A stretch of DNA of 64,000 nucleotides from Rhodanobacter soli (GTDB lineage Bacteria > Pseudomonadota > Gammaproteobacteria > Xanthomonadales > Rhodanobacteraceae), in contig NZ_JBEPSD010000004.1 in assembly GCF_040548735.1 (NCBI RefSeq), positions 79,295 through 143,294 of the forward strand. Direction: 5' to 3'. The position numbers were made by a program, and so were the translations under genes. The notes beneath the pieces were generated by a model that ran no database searches, was not told the origin of the DNA, and was given only the letters and a program-made list of their open reading frames with translations. This document shows positions 18,137 through 27,949 of the stretch, one piece after another (position 1 is the stretch's first letter; every line of letters starts with the position of its first letter).

Positions 18137-19636
18137 ATGGATCCGCTGACTGCTCCGTACTTTCCCATCATCTACGTCCGCGGCTACGCGATGACGGCGA
18201 ACGAGATCGCCGATACCGTCGCCACGCCGTACATGGGCTTCAATCTCGGCTCCACCAAGCTGCGCCAGGCCTGGGACGGCACCGTGCGACGCCATGTGTT
18301 CGAGTCCCCGCTGGTGCGGTTGATGAAGGATTACGGTTACCGCGACGTCTACGCCGATGGCAGCGAGATCAGCGGCGAACTGCCGGCGCGCAGCGTGGTC
18401 ATCTACCGCTACTACGAAACGGCCGACACCGACCTGGGCGACGGCAAGGTGCTGTCGATCGTCGAAGCCGCCACCGGCCTGCGCGACCTGATCCGCCAGC
18501 TGCGCGACCAGGTCTGCGGCACCGATGCGGCGCGGAAAAAGGCGTTCCGCGTGTACCTGGTCGCCCATTCGATGGGTGGACTGGTATGCCGCAGCTTCCT
18601 GCAGAACGACAAGATCAGCACCGGCGCCGACCGTGCCATGGTGGACAAGGTATTCACCTACGCCACACCGCACAACGGCATCGAGATGGTCGGCTTCAAT
18701 GTGCCGGCGGTGCTCGGCCTGTGGGACATGAATAACTTCAACCGCAAGAACATGGCCGGCTACCTCGGCCTGAAGGGCACGCCGGAGCGTGTGGATACGC
18801 TGGACGGCAAGTTCGATCCGCAACGCTTCTTCTGCTTCGTCGGCACCAATCATCGCGACTACGAGGCGGCGCTCGGCATCTCGCGCAAGCTCGCCGGCGA
18901 GATGAGCGACGGCCTGGTGAAGATCGAGAACGCCACCGTGAGCGAAGCGCCGCGCGCCTTCGCCTACCGCAGCCACAGCGGCGTATACGGCGTGGTCAAT
19001 TCCGAGGAGGGTTACCAGAACCTGGTGCGCTTCCTGTTCGGCGACATGCGCGTGGACGGTGTGCTGGAGGTGGACGTACTGCCGCTGCCGGCCTCGGTGC
19101 AGAAAGCGAAGGACGACGGCAAACAGGTGCGTGCTTCGTACTACTTCGAGGCCACCGTGGCCCCGCGCGGCACCAACAGCTACCGCTTGACCGAGCGTCG
19201 CCGGGATACCTTCAGCGCGATCCTGCGCGGCTTCGACGAACTGCTGCGACCGGACAACGCCGGGCTGGCGGCGCCGCGCTCGCCGGTGCTGTTCTCGGCG
19301 TTCCTCGACACCAGCAAGATCACCTCCGGCAATACCGTCGTGTTCAGCGTGGAGCTGACCGTATCGACCACCGGCTACACCATCGACAACAAGCTGTGGC
19401 TGGACAAGCACGTCGAGGGCGAATACCTGTTCCGCGACACCGTGGTAGTCCGGGCGACGCGCAGCGGCGATGGCTGGAACGTGCGCTACGTGCTCGCCGA
19501 CGAGCAATCCAGCGAAGGGCTCGGCACCCTGGCCGAGTCCCGGCCGGAGGGCTACCTGATTCCACTTTCTTCGCAGAAAGGCTTCAAGGGACGGCTGCGG
19601 CTGACGGTGCAGCGACCCGTGCCGGCAGGCGGCTGA
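18137..19636 (+). CDS. Alpha/beta-hydrolase, lipase/PGAP1-like
   Basis: A 499-residue protein. It begins near the fold's first strand (YFPIIYVRGYAM) with no signal peptide. The nucleophile elbow is AHSMGGL with Ser145, and the following VFTYATPHNGIEMVG is typical of lipases and PGAP1-like esterases acting on lipid or peptide esters. The C-terminal 200 residues are beta-rich and unlike a plain lipase; they may be a separate domain. It follows the injection-system genes in the same direction after 52 nt. A cargo phospholipase is an attractive reading, but a cytoplasmic esterase is also possible. Confidence 0.75.
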   Translation: MDPLTAPYFPIIYVRGYAMTANEIADTVATPYMGFNLGSTKLRQAWDGTVRRHVFESPLVRLMKDYGYRDVYADGSEISGELPARSVVIYRYYETADTDLGDGKVLSIVEAATGLRDLIRQLRDQVCGTDAARKKAFRVYLVAHSMGGLVCRSFLQNDKISTGADRAMVDKVFTYATPHNGIEMVGFNVPAVLGLWDMNNFNRKNMAGYLGLKGTPERVDTLDGKFDPQRFFCFVGTNHRDYEAALGISRKLAGEMSDGLVKIENATVSEAPRAFAYRSHSGVYGVVNSEEGYQNLVRFLFGDMRVDGVLEVDVLPLPASVQKAKDDGKQVRASYYFEATVAPRGTNSYRLTERRRDTFSAILRGFDELLRPDNAGLAAPRSPVLFSAFLDTSKITSGNTVVFSVELTVSTTGYTIDNKLWLDKHVEGEYLFRDTVVVRATRSGDGWNVRYVLADEQSSEGLGTLAESRPEGYLIPLSSQKGFKGRLRLTVQRPVPAGG

Positions 19637-19786
19637 GCTTCCAAGGCAGGGGCCGCAGCAACGATCCATGTCCGGCTTGCCGAAAAGGCAGCTTGCCGCT
19701 TGTTCGCCCACCGGCCTGAAAGCCCGTTTCCAGTTCAACCGATCAGGACATCCCTCGAAGCATTGGCCACTTGCGGAGTTTGGACG

Positions 19787-20245
19787 ATGGACAAGAACGA
19801 ATGTCTTGCGATGCAGCTGGCAACCCACATCGACTGGTTCGACAAAGAGTCGAGAGGGCATAAGCAGCTGCACCGGAAACTGCGCTACCTGGCCTTTTCC
19901 CTTACTGCGCTGTCGACGGTCCTGGCCGGGCTGGCGCTTGCCGCGCCCGAACTGCAGACGTCAAGCAACGTCGCCATCGTGTTGACCACGGCGGTCGCCG
20001 GCCTGGCTACCTCCATCGAGGGTTTGCGCAAGCCCGGTGAGTTATGGATCCACGAAAGAACGCTCTACTACGCGCTCAAAGATCTCAAGCGCAAACTCGA
20101 GTTCAGCACCTCGGAGGATCACGACCCCAGGGTCGTCGACATCATTTTCTCCGAGATGCAGGACGTTCTTGGTTCTGCACGCGAGCGATGGAGCCGGCAA
20201 GTGGCCGGGAAGGCGGGAAAGGAATCATCGGACCGGTCAACTTGA
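19787..20245 (+). CDS. Two-TM SLATT/DUF4231-like protein
   Basis: A 152-residue protein; ATG 19787 fits better than the longer open frame, whose added 29 codons look random. Features: an N-terminal amphipathic helix with HIDWFDKESRGHKQLHRKLRY, two adjacent hydrophobic segments (about residues 33-51 and 63-81), then a charged helix with ELWIHERTLYYALKDLK. This layout matches SLATT/DUF4231 two-TM domains, which occur as membrane effectors with nucleotide-signalling defence proteins and also as stand-alone genes. No partner nucleotidyltransferase or SLOG gene is nearby. Function is unknown. Confidence 0.6.
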   Translation: MDKNECLAMQLATHIDWFDKESRGHKQLHRKLRYLAFSLTALSTVLAGLALAAPELQTSSNVAIVLTTAVAGLATSIEGLRKPGELWIHERTLYYALKDLKRKLEFSTSEDHDPRVVDIIFSEMQDVLGSARERWSRQVAGKAGKESSDRST

Positions 20246-20399
20246 GGACGCGTAACCGGAGTCATCAATTCGCATAACTGGCGCCTGCTTGGCCTTGGTT
20301 TTCACAGCCCCGGTCGCCAATAGGCCCCGCGAACGGGTCCGGTTCGCCCGCGACCGGCTTGGCAACCCACCCTAGTGGGCAACGGGCTGCCTTTACACT

Positions 20400-21389
<990 letters not shown>

Positions 21390-21471
21390 CAGCTACCGTC
21401 CGTCCGGTCAGTATTCAGGCCTGATTGCCTAGGCTGGACGTTTCGGCAGCTGCCAGGCGGGAACTTCACGC

Positions 21472-21795
21472 ATGACAACGCACAAAAACTTCATCCTTGC
21501 TCTGTTCATATCGCTGTGCACCGGCGTGTCCGGGGCGGCTTTGGCGCAGGCGGCCGGGTCGGCGGTGACCCTGGACCAGGCAGTGCTCAAGGTGCAGGAG
21601 GACACCGGCGGCAAGATACTGTCGGCCGAGCAGCGGGGGGTCGGGCATCGGCAGGAGTACCGCATCAAGGTGCTTACTCCCGATGGTCACGTCAAGGTGA
21701 TGGTGGTCTCTTCCGAATCAGGCAAGAATCCGGCATCTACCCAGTCAACCAAGAACCTGCCCGCCAAGAGCGCGGGCCGCAAGGAGAAACGCTGA
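21472..21795 (+). CDS. Secreted PepSY-domain protein
   Basis: A 107-residue protein with a signal peptide (hydrophobic core at residues about 8-24, cleavage near ALAQA). The mature part is one PepSY-like unit (VTLDQAVLKVQEDTGGKIL then YRIKVLTPDGHVKVMVV), followed by a polar Lys/Ser-rich tail. Its stop overlaps the phoP-like start (TGATG). PepSY proteins beside two-component systems are common in Xanthomonadales and may modulate the sensor in the periplasm. That regulatory role is inferred from operon structure alone. Confidence 0.85.
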   Translation: MTTHKNFILALFISLCTGVSGAALAQAAGSAVTLDQAVLKVQEDTGGKILSAEQRGVGHRQEYRIKVLTPDGHVKVMVVSSESGKNPASTQSTKNLPAKSAGRKEKR

Positions 21796-22487
21796 TGCGC
21801 ATCCTGTTGGTGGAGGACGAGGCGCCGTTGCGCGAGACGCTGGCGGCACGCCTGAAACGGGACGGCTTCGCCGTCGATGCGGCGCAGGATGGCGAGGAGG
21901 GCATCTACCTCGGCCGCGAAGTGCCGTTCGACCTGGCGATCATCGACCTGGGCCTGCCCAAGATGTCCGGCATGGAACTGGTCAAGGCGCTGCGCGAACA
22001 TGGACAGCGCTATCCGATCCTGATCCTGACCGCGCGCGGCAGCTGGCAGGACAAGGTCGAGGGGCTGAAGTACGGCGCCGACGACTACCTGGTGAAGCCG
22101 TTCCACGTCGAGGAATTGCTGGCGCGCATCAACGCGCTGGTGCGCCGCGCCAGCGGCTGGTCGAAACCGATCCTGGCCTGCGGCATGATCAAGCTGGACA
22201 CCACCGCGCAGACGGTGACGGTGGAGGGCAAGCTGGTCGACCTCACCAGCTACGAATACAAGGTGCTGGAATACCTGATGCTGCACGCCGGCGAGCTGGT
22301 CTCCAAGGCCGATCTCACCGAACATATCTACCAGCAGGATTTCGACCGCGACTCCAACGTGCTCGAAGTGTTCATCGGCCGGTTGCGGCGCAAGCTGGAT
22401 CCGGAAGGCACCCTCAAACCCATCGAGACGGTACGTGGACGCGGATACCGCTTTGCCATCCCGCGCACCGACGGCGACGACGAATGA
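21795..22487 (+). CDS. phoP: PhoP-like OmpR-family response regulator
   Basis: A 230-residue regulator. The receiver domain has the acidic pair in VEDEAPL, phospho-acceptor Asp51 in IIDLGLP, the switch Thr in ILTARG and Lys in DDYLVKPF. A C-terminal winged-helix domain follows (TSYEYKVLEYLMLHAGELVSK, NVLEVFIGRLRRKL, IETVRGRGYRF). Sequence and operon order (PepSY, RR, PhoQ-like kinase) match the PhoPQ system of Xanthomonadales, which responds to cations, antimicrobial peptides or pH. The exact signal cannot be read from sequence. It starts inside the PepSY stop codon. Confidence 0.93.
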   Translation: MRILLVEDEAPLRETLAARLKRDGFAVDAAQDGEEGIYLGREVPFDLAIIDLGLPKMSGMELVKALREHGQRYPILILTARGSWQDKVEGLKYGADDYLVKPFHVEELLARINALVRRASGWSKPILACGMIKLDTTAQTVTVEGKLVDLTSYEYKVLEYLMLHAGELVSKADLTEHIYQQDFDRDSNVLEVFIGRLRRKLDPEGTLKPIETVRGRGYRFAIPRTDGDDE

Positions 22488-23874
22488 GCGCAGGTCGCCG
22501 CGCCGCCCGCTTTCACTGGCGGCGCGCGCGGCGATCGCCACCAGTTTTGTGCTGGCAGGCTTTCTCGGCCTGGTCGGGCTCACCCTGACGCAGACCAACA
22601 AGGCGCGCGCGCTGCGCACGCTGCATGACCGGCTCGAGACTTTCGCGATTGCGTACATCACCAATACCGATGTCAACCGGTACGGCAAGTTGTTGCAGCC
22701 GGAAACGTCGCCGAACCCGAATTTCTCGCGGCCGGGTTCCGGCCTGTACGCCGTGGCGCTGGGCGACCACGGCTATCGCTGGGAGTCGTCCTCGGCGATC
22801 GGCCGCGACTTCACCTTCCTGAAGCCGCTGGAGCCGGGCCAGAGCCAGTTCGTGGGGCCGGTCGACACCCGCATGGGCCGGCTGTACTACTACAGCTACG
22901 GCGTGGCGCTGGATACGGTGGACAAGAAGTCGGTGCGGCTCACCGTGATGGTGGCGCAGACCGAGGACCAGCTCGAAGGCGAGAGCGCGGTGTTCCGCCA
23001 CACCTTGGTGGTCTGGCTGTCGATCCTCGGCGTGATGCTGATCGTGCTGCAACTGCTGTTGCTGCGCTGGAGCCTGACCCCGTTGCGCAAGGTGGCCAGT
23101 GACATGAGCCGGGTCGAGCGCGGCGACAGTGAGCAACTTGACAGCCAGTACCCGCTGGAACTGACTGGCCTGACCGAGCGCATCAATGCGTTCATCACCA
23201 ACGAGCGCGAGCAGCGCACGCGTTACCGGCATACCCTGGCCGACCTGGCGCACAGCCTGAAGACGCCGCTGGCGGTGATCCGCTCGCAGCTGGAATCGCC
23301 GACGACCGGCGACGAGGCGGCGCGGCGCAGCAGCGTGCTCGACCAGGTGCGGCGGATGAACGAACTGGTGGCCTACCAGCTGTCACGCGCCGCCACGTCC
23401 GGCCGCCAGACCTTCGCCAGCGCGGTGCCGATCGCCGGCCATGCCGAGGATCTGGTGCAGGGCCTGGAGAAGGTCTATGCCGCCAAGAACGTCCTGTGCG
23501 AGTTCGACATCGAGGAAGGTGCGGTGTTCTACGGCGAGCAGGGCGATCTGCTGGAGCTGATGGGCAACCTGCTGGAGAACGCGTTCAAGTGGGCCGGTCA
23601 CCGGGTACTGCTGGTGATGAAGATGCAGCGCCAGGCCGGCCGGCAGCGGCCCGGCCTGTGGCTGAGCGTGGAAGACGACGGCCCGGGCATCGCCGAGGAC
23701 AAGATCGAGAAGGTGCTGCAACGCGGCGTGCGCGGCGACGAGCGGGTGCAGGGCCACGGCATCGGCCTGTCGATCGTGCAGGACATCGTGCATGCCTACC
23801 AGGGCGAACTGGTGGTCGACCGCTCGCCGGAATTCGGCGGCGCCCGCTTCAGCGTGAGCCTGCCGGCGAGCTGA
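22435..23874 (+). CDS. phoQ: PhoQ-like sensor histidine kinase
   Basis: A 479-residue membrane kinase. The frame starts at GTG 22435 within the phoP 3' end; TTG 22453 is a plausible alternative, and no ATG exists before the first membrane segment. Layout: TM1 (about residues 30-50), a periplasmic sensor region, TM2 (about 190-212), HAMP, then the H-box LAHSLKTPLAVIRSQLE with His273, N-box LMGNLLENAFKWA and G-boxes DDGPGI and GHGIGLSIV. It would phosphorylate the regulator encoded upstream. The overlap of about 50 nt suggests tight coupling. Confidence 0.9.
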   Translation: MDADTALPSRAPTATTNERRSPRRPLSLAARAAIATSFVLAGFLGLVGLTLTQTNKARALRTLHDRLETFAIAYITNTDVNRYGKLLQPETSPNPNFSRPGSGLYAVALGDHGYRWESSSAIGRDFTFLKPLEPGQSQFVGPVDTRMGRLYYYSYGVALDTVDKKSVRLTVMVAQTEDQLEGESAVFRHTLVVWLSILGVMLIVLQLLLLRWSLTPLRKVASDMSRVERGDSEQLDSQYPLELTGLTERINAFITNEREQRTRYRHTLADLAHSLKTPLAVIRSQLESPTTGDEAARRSSVLDQVRRMNELVAYQLSRAATSGRQTFASAVPIAGHAEDLVQGLEKVYAAKNVLCEFDIEEGAVFYGEQGDLLELMGNLLENAFKWAGHRVLLVMKMQRQAGRQRPGLWLSVEDDGPGIAEDKIEKVLQRGVRGDERVQGHGIGLSIVQDIVHAYQGELVVDRSPEFGGARFSVSLPAS

Positions 23875-23898
23875 GCCTCGGAACCTGTTGAAAGGCCA

Positions 23899-24693
23899 TC
23901 AGCGTGCGCGGCAGAAGCCGACCGGCTCGCGGCCCTCGGCCGGCGAGCGGCCGTAGAACGCCGCCAGCAATTCGGCGATCGTCGGCTCGGCCTCGCGCAA
24001 CAGCGCCGGCTGCGAGTAATGCAGCTCGCTGACCACGGCGAAATACTCGGCGGCACTTTCGGTGGCGTAGTGATCGATCGGGCTGTCGCAGCTGTCCTGC
24101 GGCATCGCGGCCAGGCGATCGTAGGCCAGCTGGAACTGCTGGATCCAGCGTCGCCGCGGGATGTTCACCAGCGGCGGCACGCCATCGGGCGGGCCATCGA
24201 GCATGTCCAGCTTGTGCGCCATCTCGTGCACGACCACGTTGTAGCCGTCCCAAGGCTGCTCCAGGTCCAGTTGCACGTCGGCCAGCGACAGCACCAGCGG
24301 CCCGCGTTCCCACGCTTCGCCTATGCGGATCTCGTCGCCCTCGGTGACTACGCCGGTACGGTCGTCGTGGTGGCTGCGGCGTACCTTGAACTCCCCCGGG
24401 TAGACCAGCACCTCGCGCCAGCCGCGCAGGCTGGCGGCACCCTGCTGCAGCGCCGGCAGGCAGGCCTGCATGGCGATCAGCAGGCGCCAGTAATCGTCCA
24501 GCACGGCGCCGGCCAGTGCATGGAAGCGTTTGCGTGCCAGGAACAGGGCGGACAGCCGGCGCAGGTGTTGTTGCCGTTCGGGATCGAGCCGGCGTGCCAG
24601 CGGGCAGCCGGCCAGCGCGCGTCGCCACAGTGGGTCGGTTATCGGCGCCGGCTCAAAACGCGCCCGCAGCGATTGCCACCAATGCCCCGGCAT
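23899..24693 (-). CDS. mtfA: Zinc metallopeptidase MtfA family
   Basis: A 264-residue protein of the MtfA (Mlc titration factor A) family. The zinc-binding motif HEMAHKLDML is clear, with the downstream YATESAAEYFAV carrying the third ligand region, and YPGEF earlier. In E. coli MtfA binds the repressor Mlc and acts as an aminopeptidase, affecting glucose-PTS expression; whether an Mlc target exists here is unknown. The gene is convergent with phoQ, with 24 nt between the stops, and follows a small secreted-protein gene by 12 nt. Confidence 0.93.
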   Translation of the reverse strand: MPGHWWQSLRARFEPAPITDPLWRRALAGCPLARRLDPERQQHLRRLSALFLARKRFHALAGAVLDDYWRLLIAMQACLPALQQGAASLRGWREVLVYPGEFKVRRSHHDDRTGVVTEGDEIRIGEAWERGPLVLSLADVQLDLEQPWDGYNVVVHEMAHKLDMLDGPPDGVPPLVNIPRRRWIQQFQLAYDRLAAMPQDSCDSPIDHYATESAAEYFAVVSELHYSQPALLREAEPTIAELLAAFYGRSPAEGREPVGFCRAR

Positions 24694-24705
24694 GACGCCG
24701 AGCGC

Positions 24706-25029
24706 TTACTGGATCGACCCAGGCAGCAGCGATTGCCAGCCCAGATGCGGCCGGCGGGTTGGCGTCGGCGCGGAGGAAGCGCCGCCGGAGCGACCGCTGC
24801 CATTGCCGGAGGTGCTGCCGGAGTTGTCGCTGTTGCTGGCCGGCGGACAATCGCGGGTCAGCCCCAGCGCATCGCCGCCGCTGCTGGTATTGCCGTCGTG
24901 GGAGCTGGCGCTGTCAAGCGCGGCGTGCGAGGGGTCCAGGTCCTGGGCGGTGTCAAGACTTGTCGCCGCGGCGCCGCCGATCCCGGCAATGCACAAGGCG
25001 CAACCGATAAGCCAATGGGTGGCACGCAT
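24706..25029 (-). CDS. Small secreted Ser/Gly-rich protein
   Basis: A 107-residue protein with a signal peptide (hydrophobic stretch at residues about 5-20, cleavage after GGAAA). The mature part is low complexity, rich in Ser, Gly, Asn and Asp (SSGGD, SGSTSGNGSGRSGG), and ends LGWQSLLPGSIQ. I recognise no domain. It may be co-transcribed with mtfA, which starts 12 nt after its stop. The repetitive composition leaves doubt about its reality, but the signal peptide and gap-filling position support it. Confidence 0.6.
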   Translation of the reverse strand: MRATHWLIGCALCIAGIGGAAATSLDTAQDLDPSHAALDSASSHDGNTSSGGDALGLTRDCPPASNSDNSGSTSGNGSGRSGGASSAPTPTRRPHLGWQSLLPGSIQ

Positions 25030-25249
25030 GGCGATCGAACTCCCTGACCCGCAAGCGAAGACCCTGATCGTCTCAGAAACATGGGTGCCATGCCAGTGCT
25101 GTCACCCCGGCGGCGGTCACGCCAGGGGCCAGTGGCGGATGCCGCAGGGCCGGCCGGCCGGGCTAGAATCCGCCGATGTCCAATCCGCCCCACGATTCTT
25201 TTTCCCGTTGCCGCCGGCCCGTCGCCGCCACCGTGTCCGGGACCCGCTG

Positions 25250-26239
25250 ATGCAGCCGGTGCAGTTGCTGGCTTTGCTTGCCGGAGGCGAAGCGTTGTCC
25301 GGCGCCGGTCTTGCCGCGCAGGCCGGGGTGACCCGCGCGGCGATCTGGAAGCAGGTCGAAGCCCTGCGTGCCCGCGGCGTGCCGATCGAGGCACGCGGTG
25401 CGGCCGGGTACCGCCTGCCATGGGCGCTGCAGATGCTGGACGCGAAGCAGATCCGCGCCGCCCTGCCAGCGCCGCTGGCGCGCTCGCTGGGTGCACTGGA
25501 GGTGCATTGGGAGCTCGATTCCACCTCCAGCGAACTGCAACGCCGCGGCGCCGGCGCGGCGGACCTCAGCATCGTGCTGGCCGAGACCCAGCATGCCGGC
25601 CGCGGCCGGCGCGGCCGCGAGTGGCTGTCGCCGCCGGGGCTGAACCTGTATCTGTCCTGCCTCAAGCGCTTCGAATCGGGGTTTGCTGCATTGACCGGGT
25701 TGTCGCTGGCCGTCGGCGTGATCGTGCTGCGCGCGCTGGAAAATCTGGGCATCGCCGGGGCCGGCTTGAAGTGGCCGAACGACGTCCTGGCCGTCACCGA
25801 CGGGCAGGCGGGCGGCAAGCTGGGTGGCATCCTGGTCGAGCTGAGCGGCGAATACCAAGGGCCGTGCGCAGCGATCATCGGCATCGGCCTCAACCTGCGG
25901 TTGACGCCGGCGCTGCACGAACAGGCCGGCCAGCCAGCGAGTGACCTGGCCACCTTGGCCGGCGGTACGCCGCCGGATCGCAACCGCGCCGCGGCGGCAC
26001 TGATCGCGGCGCTGGTCGAGGGACTGCGGCAGTTCGAGCGCGACGGCTTCGCCGCGTTCGGCGCCGACTATGCGCGCTGCGACCTGCTGCGCGACCAGCC
26101 GCTGCAACTGAGCGGTGCACTGGGCACGTTCGACGGCGTGGGCGCCGGGGTGGATGCGCACGGTGCGCTGCAGGTGCGTATGACCGACGGCAGCGTGCGC
26201 CGGGTCGACAGCGCGGACGTCACGGTACGCCGCGCATGA
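25250..26239 (+). CDS. birA: Biotin-protein ligase/biotin operon repressor BirA
   Basis: A 329-residue protein starting at ATG 25250; the open frame runs upstream but without conserved sequence. An N-terminal winged helix (about residues 1-65; GLAAQAGVTRAAIWKQVEAL) indicates a bifunctional BirA that also binds DNA. The ligase domain has STSSEL, the biotinyl-AMP loop AGRGRRGREWLSPPG, KWPNDVL, GGILVEL and GIGLNL. It attaches biotin to carboxylase carrier proteins. The stop overlaps coaX (ATGA). Confidence 0.95.
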   Translation: MQPVQLLALLAGGEALSGAGLAAQAGVTRAAIWKQVEALRARGVPIEARGAAGYRLPWALQMLDAKQIRAALPAPLARSLGALEVHWELDSTSSELQRRGAGAADLSIVLAETQHAGRGRRGREWLSPPGLNLYLSCLKRFESGFAALTGLSLAVGVIVLRALENLGIAGAGLKWPNDVLAVTDGQAGGKLGGILVELSGEYQGPCAAIIGIGLNLRLTPALHEQAGQPASDLATLAGGTPPDRNRAAAALIAALVEGLRQFERDGFAAFGADYARCDLLRDQPLQLSGALGTFDGVGAGVDAHGALQVRMTDGSVRRVDSADVTVRRA

Positions 26240-26976
26240 GGCTGCTGCTCGACCTCGGCAATACGCGGCTGAAATGGGCGCTGCAGGCGCAGTCGGATGG
26301 CTGGCTGGCGCGCGGTGCGGTGGACTGGCAGGAGGATCCTGCAGCCGCGCTGGTGTCGGCCTGGACCGGCCTGCCGCGACCGGAACAGATGATCGCGGCA
26401 TCGGTCGTCGATGCCGCGCGCGAAGCCCAGGTGGCGGCCGTGGCGGAACGCCTGTTCGCCCGCGCGCCGACCTGGCTGCGCACGCCGGCCCATGCCTGCG
26501 GCGTGCGCAACGCGTATGCCGAGCCGCAGCGGCTGGGCGTGGATCGTTTCCTGGCGATGGTCGCGGCGCATGCCGATGGCCGCGCGCCGTGCGTGCTGGC
26601 TGGCGTCGGCACCGCACTCACGCTGGATGCGCTGGCGGCGGATGGCCGGCACCTTGGCGGCCTGATCGCGCCGGGGCCGCGGTTGATGCAGCAGTCGCTG
26701 CTGGACGCCACGGCGCGGGTGCGGCCGGAACGACCGGGTGAGATCGTGGAACTGGCCGACAACACCGCCGATGCGGTGGCCTCGGGCTGCTGGCAGGCGG
26801 CCGCCGCGCTGGTGGAGCGCTTCGCCACGCGCTCGGCAGCGCGGTTCGGCACGACGCCCGCGCTGATCCTCGGCGGCGGCGACGCCGCGCCGCTGCTCCC
26901 GCTGTTGTCGCTGCCGGCCGGGCTGAGCCAGGACGGCGTGCTGCGCGGCCTGGCCGTGTGGGCCAACGCGCAATGA
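26236..26976 (+). CDS. coaX: Type III pantothenate kinase CoaX
   Basis: A 246-residue ASKHA-fold kinase that phosphorylates pantothenate as the first step of coenzyme A synthesis. Motifs: LLLDLGNTRLKWAL (phosphate 1), GVDRFLAMVAAH, GTALTLDAL (phosphate 2), GGLIAPGPRLM and a C-terminal ILGGGDA. It overlaps birA by 4 nt, a common pairing in Gammaproteobacteria, and is followed 53 nt later by the SPOR-type gene, so a three-gene operon is likely. Confidence 0.95.
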   Translation: MRLLLDLGNTRLKWALQAQSDGWLARGAVDWQEDPAAALVSAWTGLPRPEQMIAASVVDAAREAQVAAVAERLFARAPTWLRTPAHACGVRNAYAEPQRLGVDRFLAMVAAHADGRAPCVLAGVGTALTLDALAADGRHLGGLIAPGPRLMQQSLLDATARVRPERPGEIVELADNTADAVASGCWQAAAALVERFATRSAARFGTTPALILGGGDAAPLLPLLSLPAGLSQDGVLRGLAVWANAQ

Positions 26977-27029
26977 CGTCGGCGCCATCCCGTTTAGAAT
27001 GATGATCGCTGCCGGTTGATGGGGGTTCG

Positions 27030-27695
27030 ATGTTCCTGCGTCTGCTGTTCGTACTGTTGACCGCGCTGAATATCGCAGTGGGCGCCTGGCTGCTGCTGGG
27101 GCAGCCATATGCCCGCGGCGGCACCCCCAGCGATCCGGGCGTGGCAGAACTGCGCCTGCTGTCGGAATTGCCGGAACCCGGCCCGGCGGCGACGGCGGCC
27201 CCGCCCGCGCCCGCGGTGGTGACGCCATCGCGCAATCTCAGTTACAGCTGCCTCGCGCTGGGCCCGTTCGCCACACCGCAGGACTTGCGCAACGCGCGCC
27301 AGGCGCTGTCCGCGCAGGCCACGCGGATGCGCTCGCGCCAGGAACAGGCCAGCCAGACCAGTGGCTGGTGGGTCTACCTGCCGGCGGCCGGAAGCCGTGC
27401 GCAGGCGCTGGCGGTGGCGCGGCAGCTTGCGGCGCGCAACATCGACGACTACTTCGTGGTCAGCTCCGGCGAGCAGCCCAACACGATCTCGCTGGGCCTG
27501 TTCAAGGACCCGGCGAATGCGCGCAAGCGCCGCGACGAAGTCACCGCGGCCGGCTTTCCCGCCCGCATGAGCGAGCGCAGCGAGAGCGTGCCCGAATACT
27601 GGCTGGACCTGGTGGTCGCCGACGGCGGCAACTTCGACTGGCGCAGCCGCGTCCGCACCGCCGGCATCGACTCGCACAGCACCGGCTGCTTCTGA
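27030..27695 (+). CDS. SPOR-domain-like membrane protein
   Basis: A 221-residue protein with one N-terminal TM segment (about residues 3-24), an Ala/Pro-rich linker, and a C-terminal SPOR-like part. That part includes YSCLALGPFATPQDLRNARQ and, later, SLGLFKDPANARKRRDEV with AGFPARM. SPOR domains bind denuded glycan at division septa. The family often sits downstream of birA-coaX in Xanthomonadales. The stop lies 41 nt before the tRNA gene. Function at the division site is inferred from the domain. Confidence 0.8.
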   Translation: MFLRLLFVLLTALNIAVGAWLLLGQPYARGGTPSDPGVAELRLLSELPEPGPAATAAPPAPAVVTPSRNLSYSCLALGPFATPQDLRNARQALSAQATRMRSRQEQASQTSGWWVYLPAAGSRAQALAVARQLAARNIDDYFVVSSGEQPNTISLGLFKDPANARKRRDEVTAAGFPARMSERSESVPEYWLDLVVADGGNFDWRSRVRTAGIDSHSTGCF

Positions 27696-27736
27696 ACGCG
27701 CGTCTGGACGCAGCCTGCTAGAATCCCCCCGCCTTC

Positions 27737-27812
27737 GCCGGCATAGCTCAGTTGGTAGAGCAACTGATTTGTAATCAGTAGGTCGCGGGTTCGATTCCTG
27801 CTGCCGGCACCA
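27737..27812 (+). tRNA. tRNA-Thr(UGU)
   Basis: A 76-nt cloverleaf with encoded CCA. The acceptor stem pairs GCCGGCA-type ends (GCCGGC with GCCGGC), the D-arm reads GCTCAGTTGGTAGAGC, the anticodon stem ACTGA/TCAGT flanks loop TTTGTAA with anticodon TGT, and the T-arm contains GGTTCGATTCC. The UGU anticodon reads ACN threonine codons, ACA best. No second tRNA is adjacent, and no integrase or attachment duplication was seen downstream. Confidence 0.97.
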
Positions 27813-27949
27813 TGAAACCCGGGGTCGCCTTTCAGGCGGACTCGCACGGCCTTGGCTGAACGCTTCACACCGGTCTTAACGCGACCATCGCGATCCGTCC
27901 ACTTCGGTTTGTCCACGCTCGGATCTTCGAGCGCGCGTGAGGACACATC

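Noticed and set aside
22484..22486. ATG at the phoP stop as start of phoQ
   Set aside because: It is in a different frame from the kinase; in-frame starts are GTG 22435 or TTG 22453.
27737..27812. tRNA-Thr as an integration site for a mobile element
   Set aside because: No partial tRNA 3' duplication, integrase gene or composition change was seen downstream.
27829..27841. Short CGCCT/AGGCG hairpin after the tRNA as terminator
   Set aside because: Only five base pairs and no following T-run.
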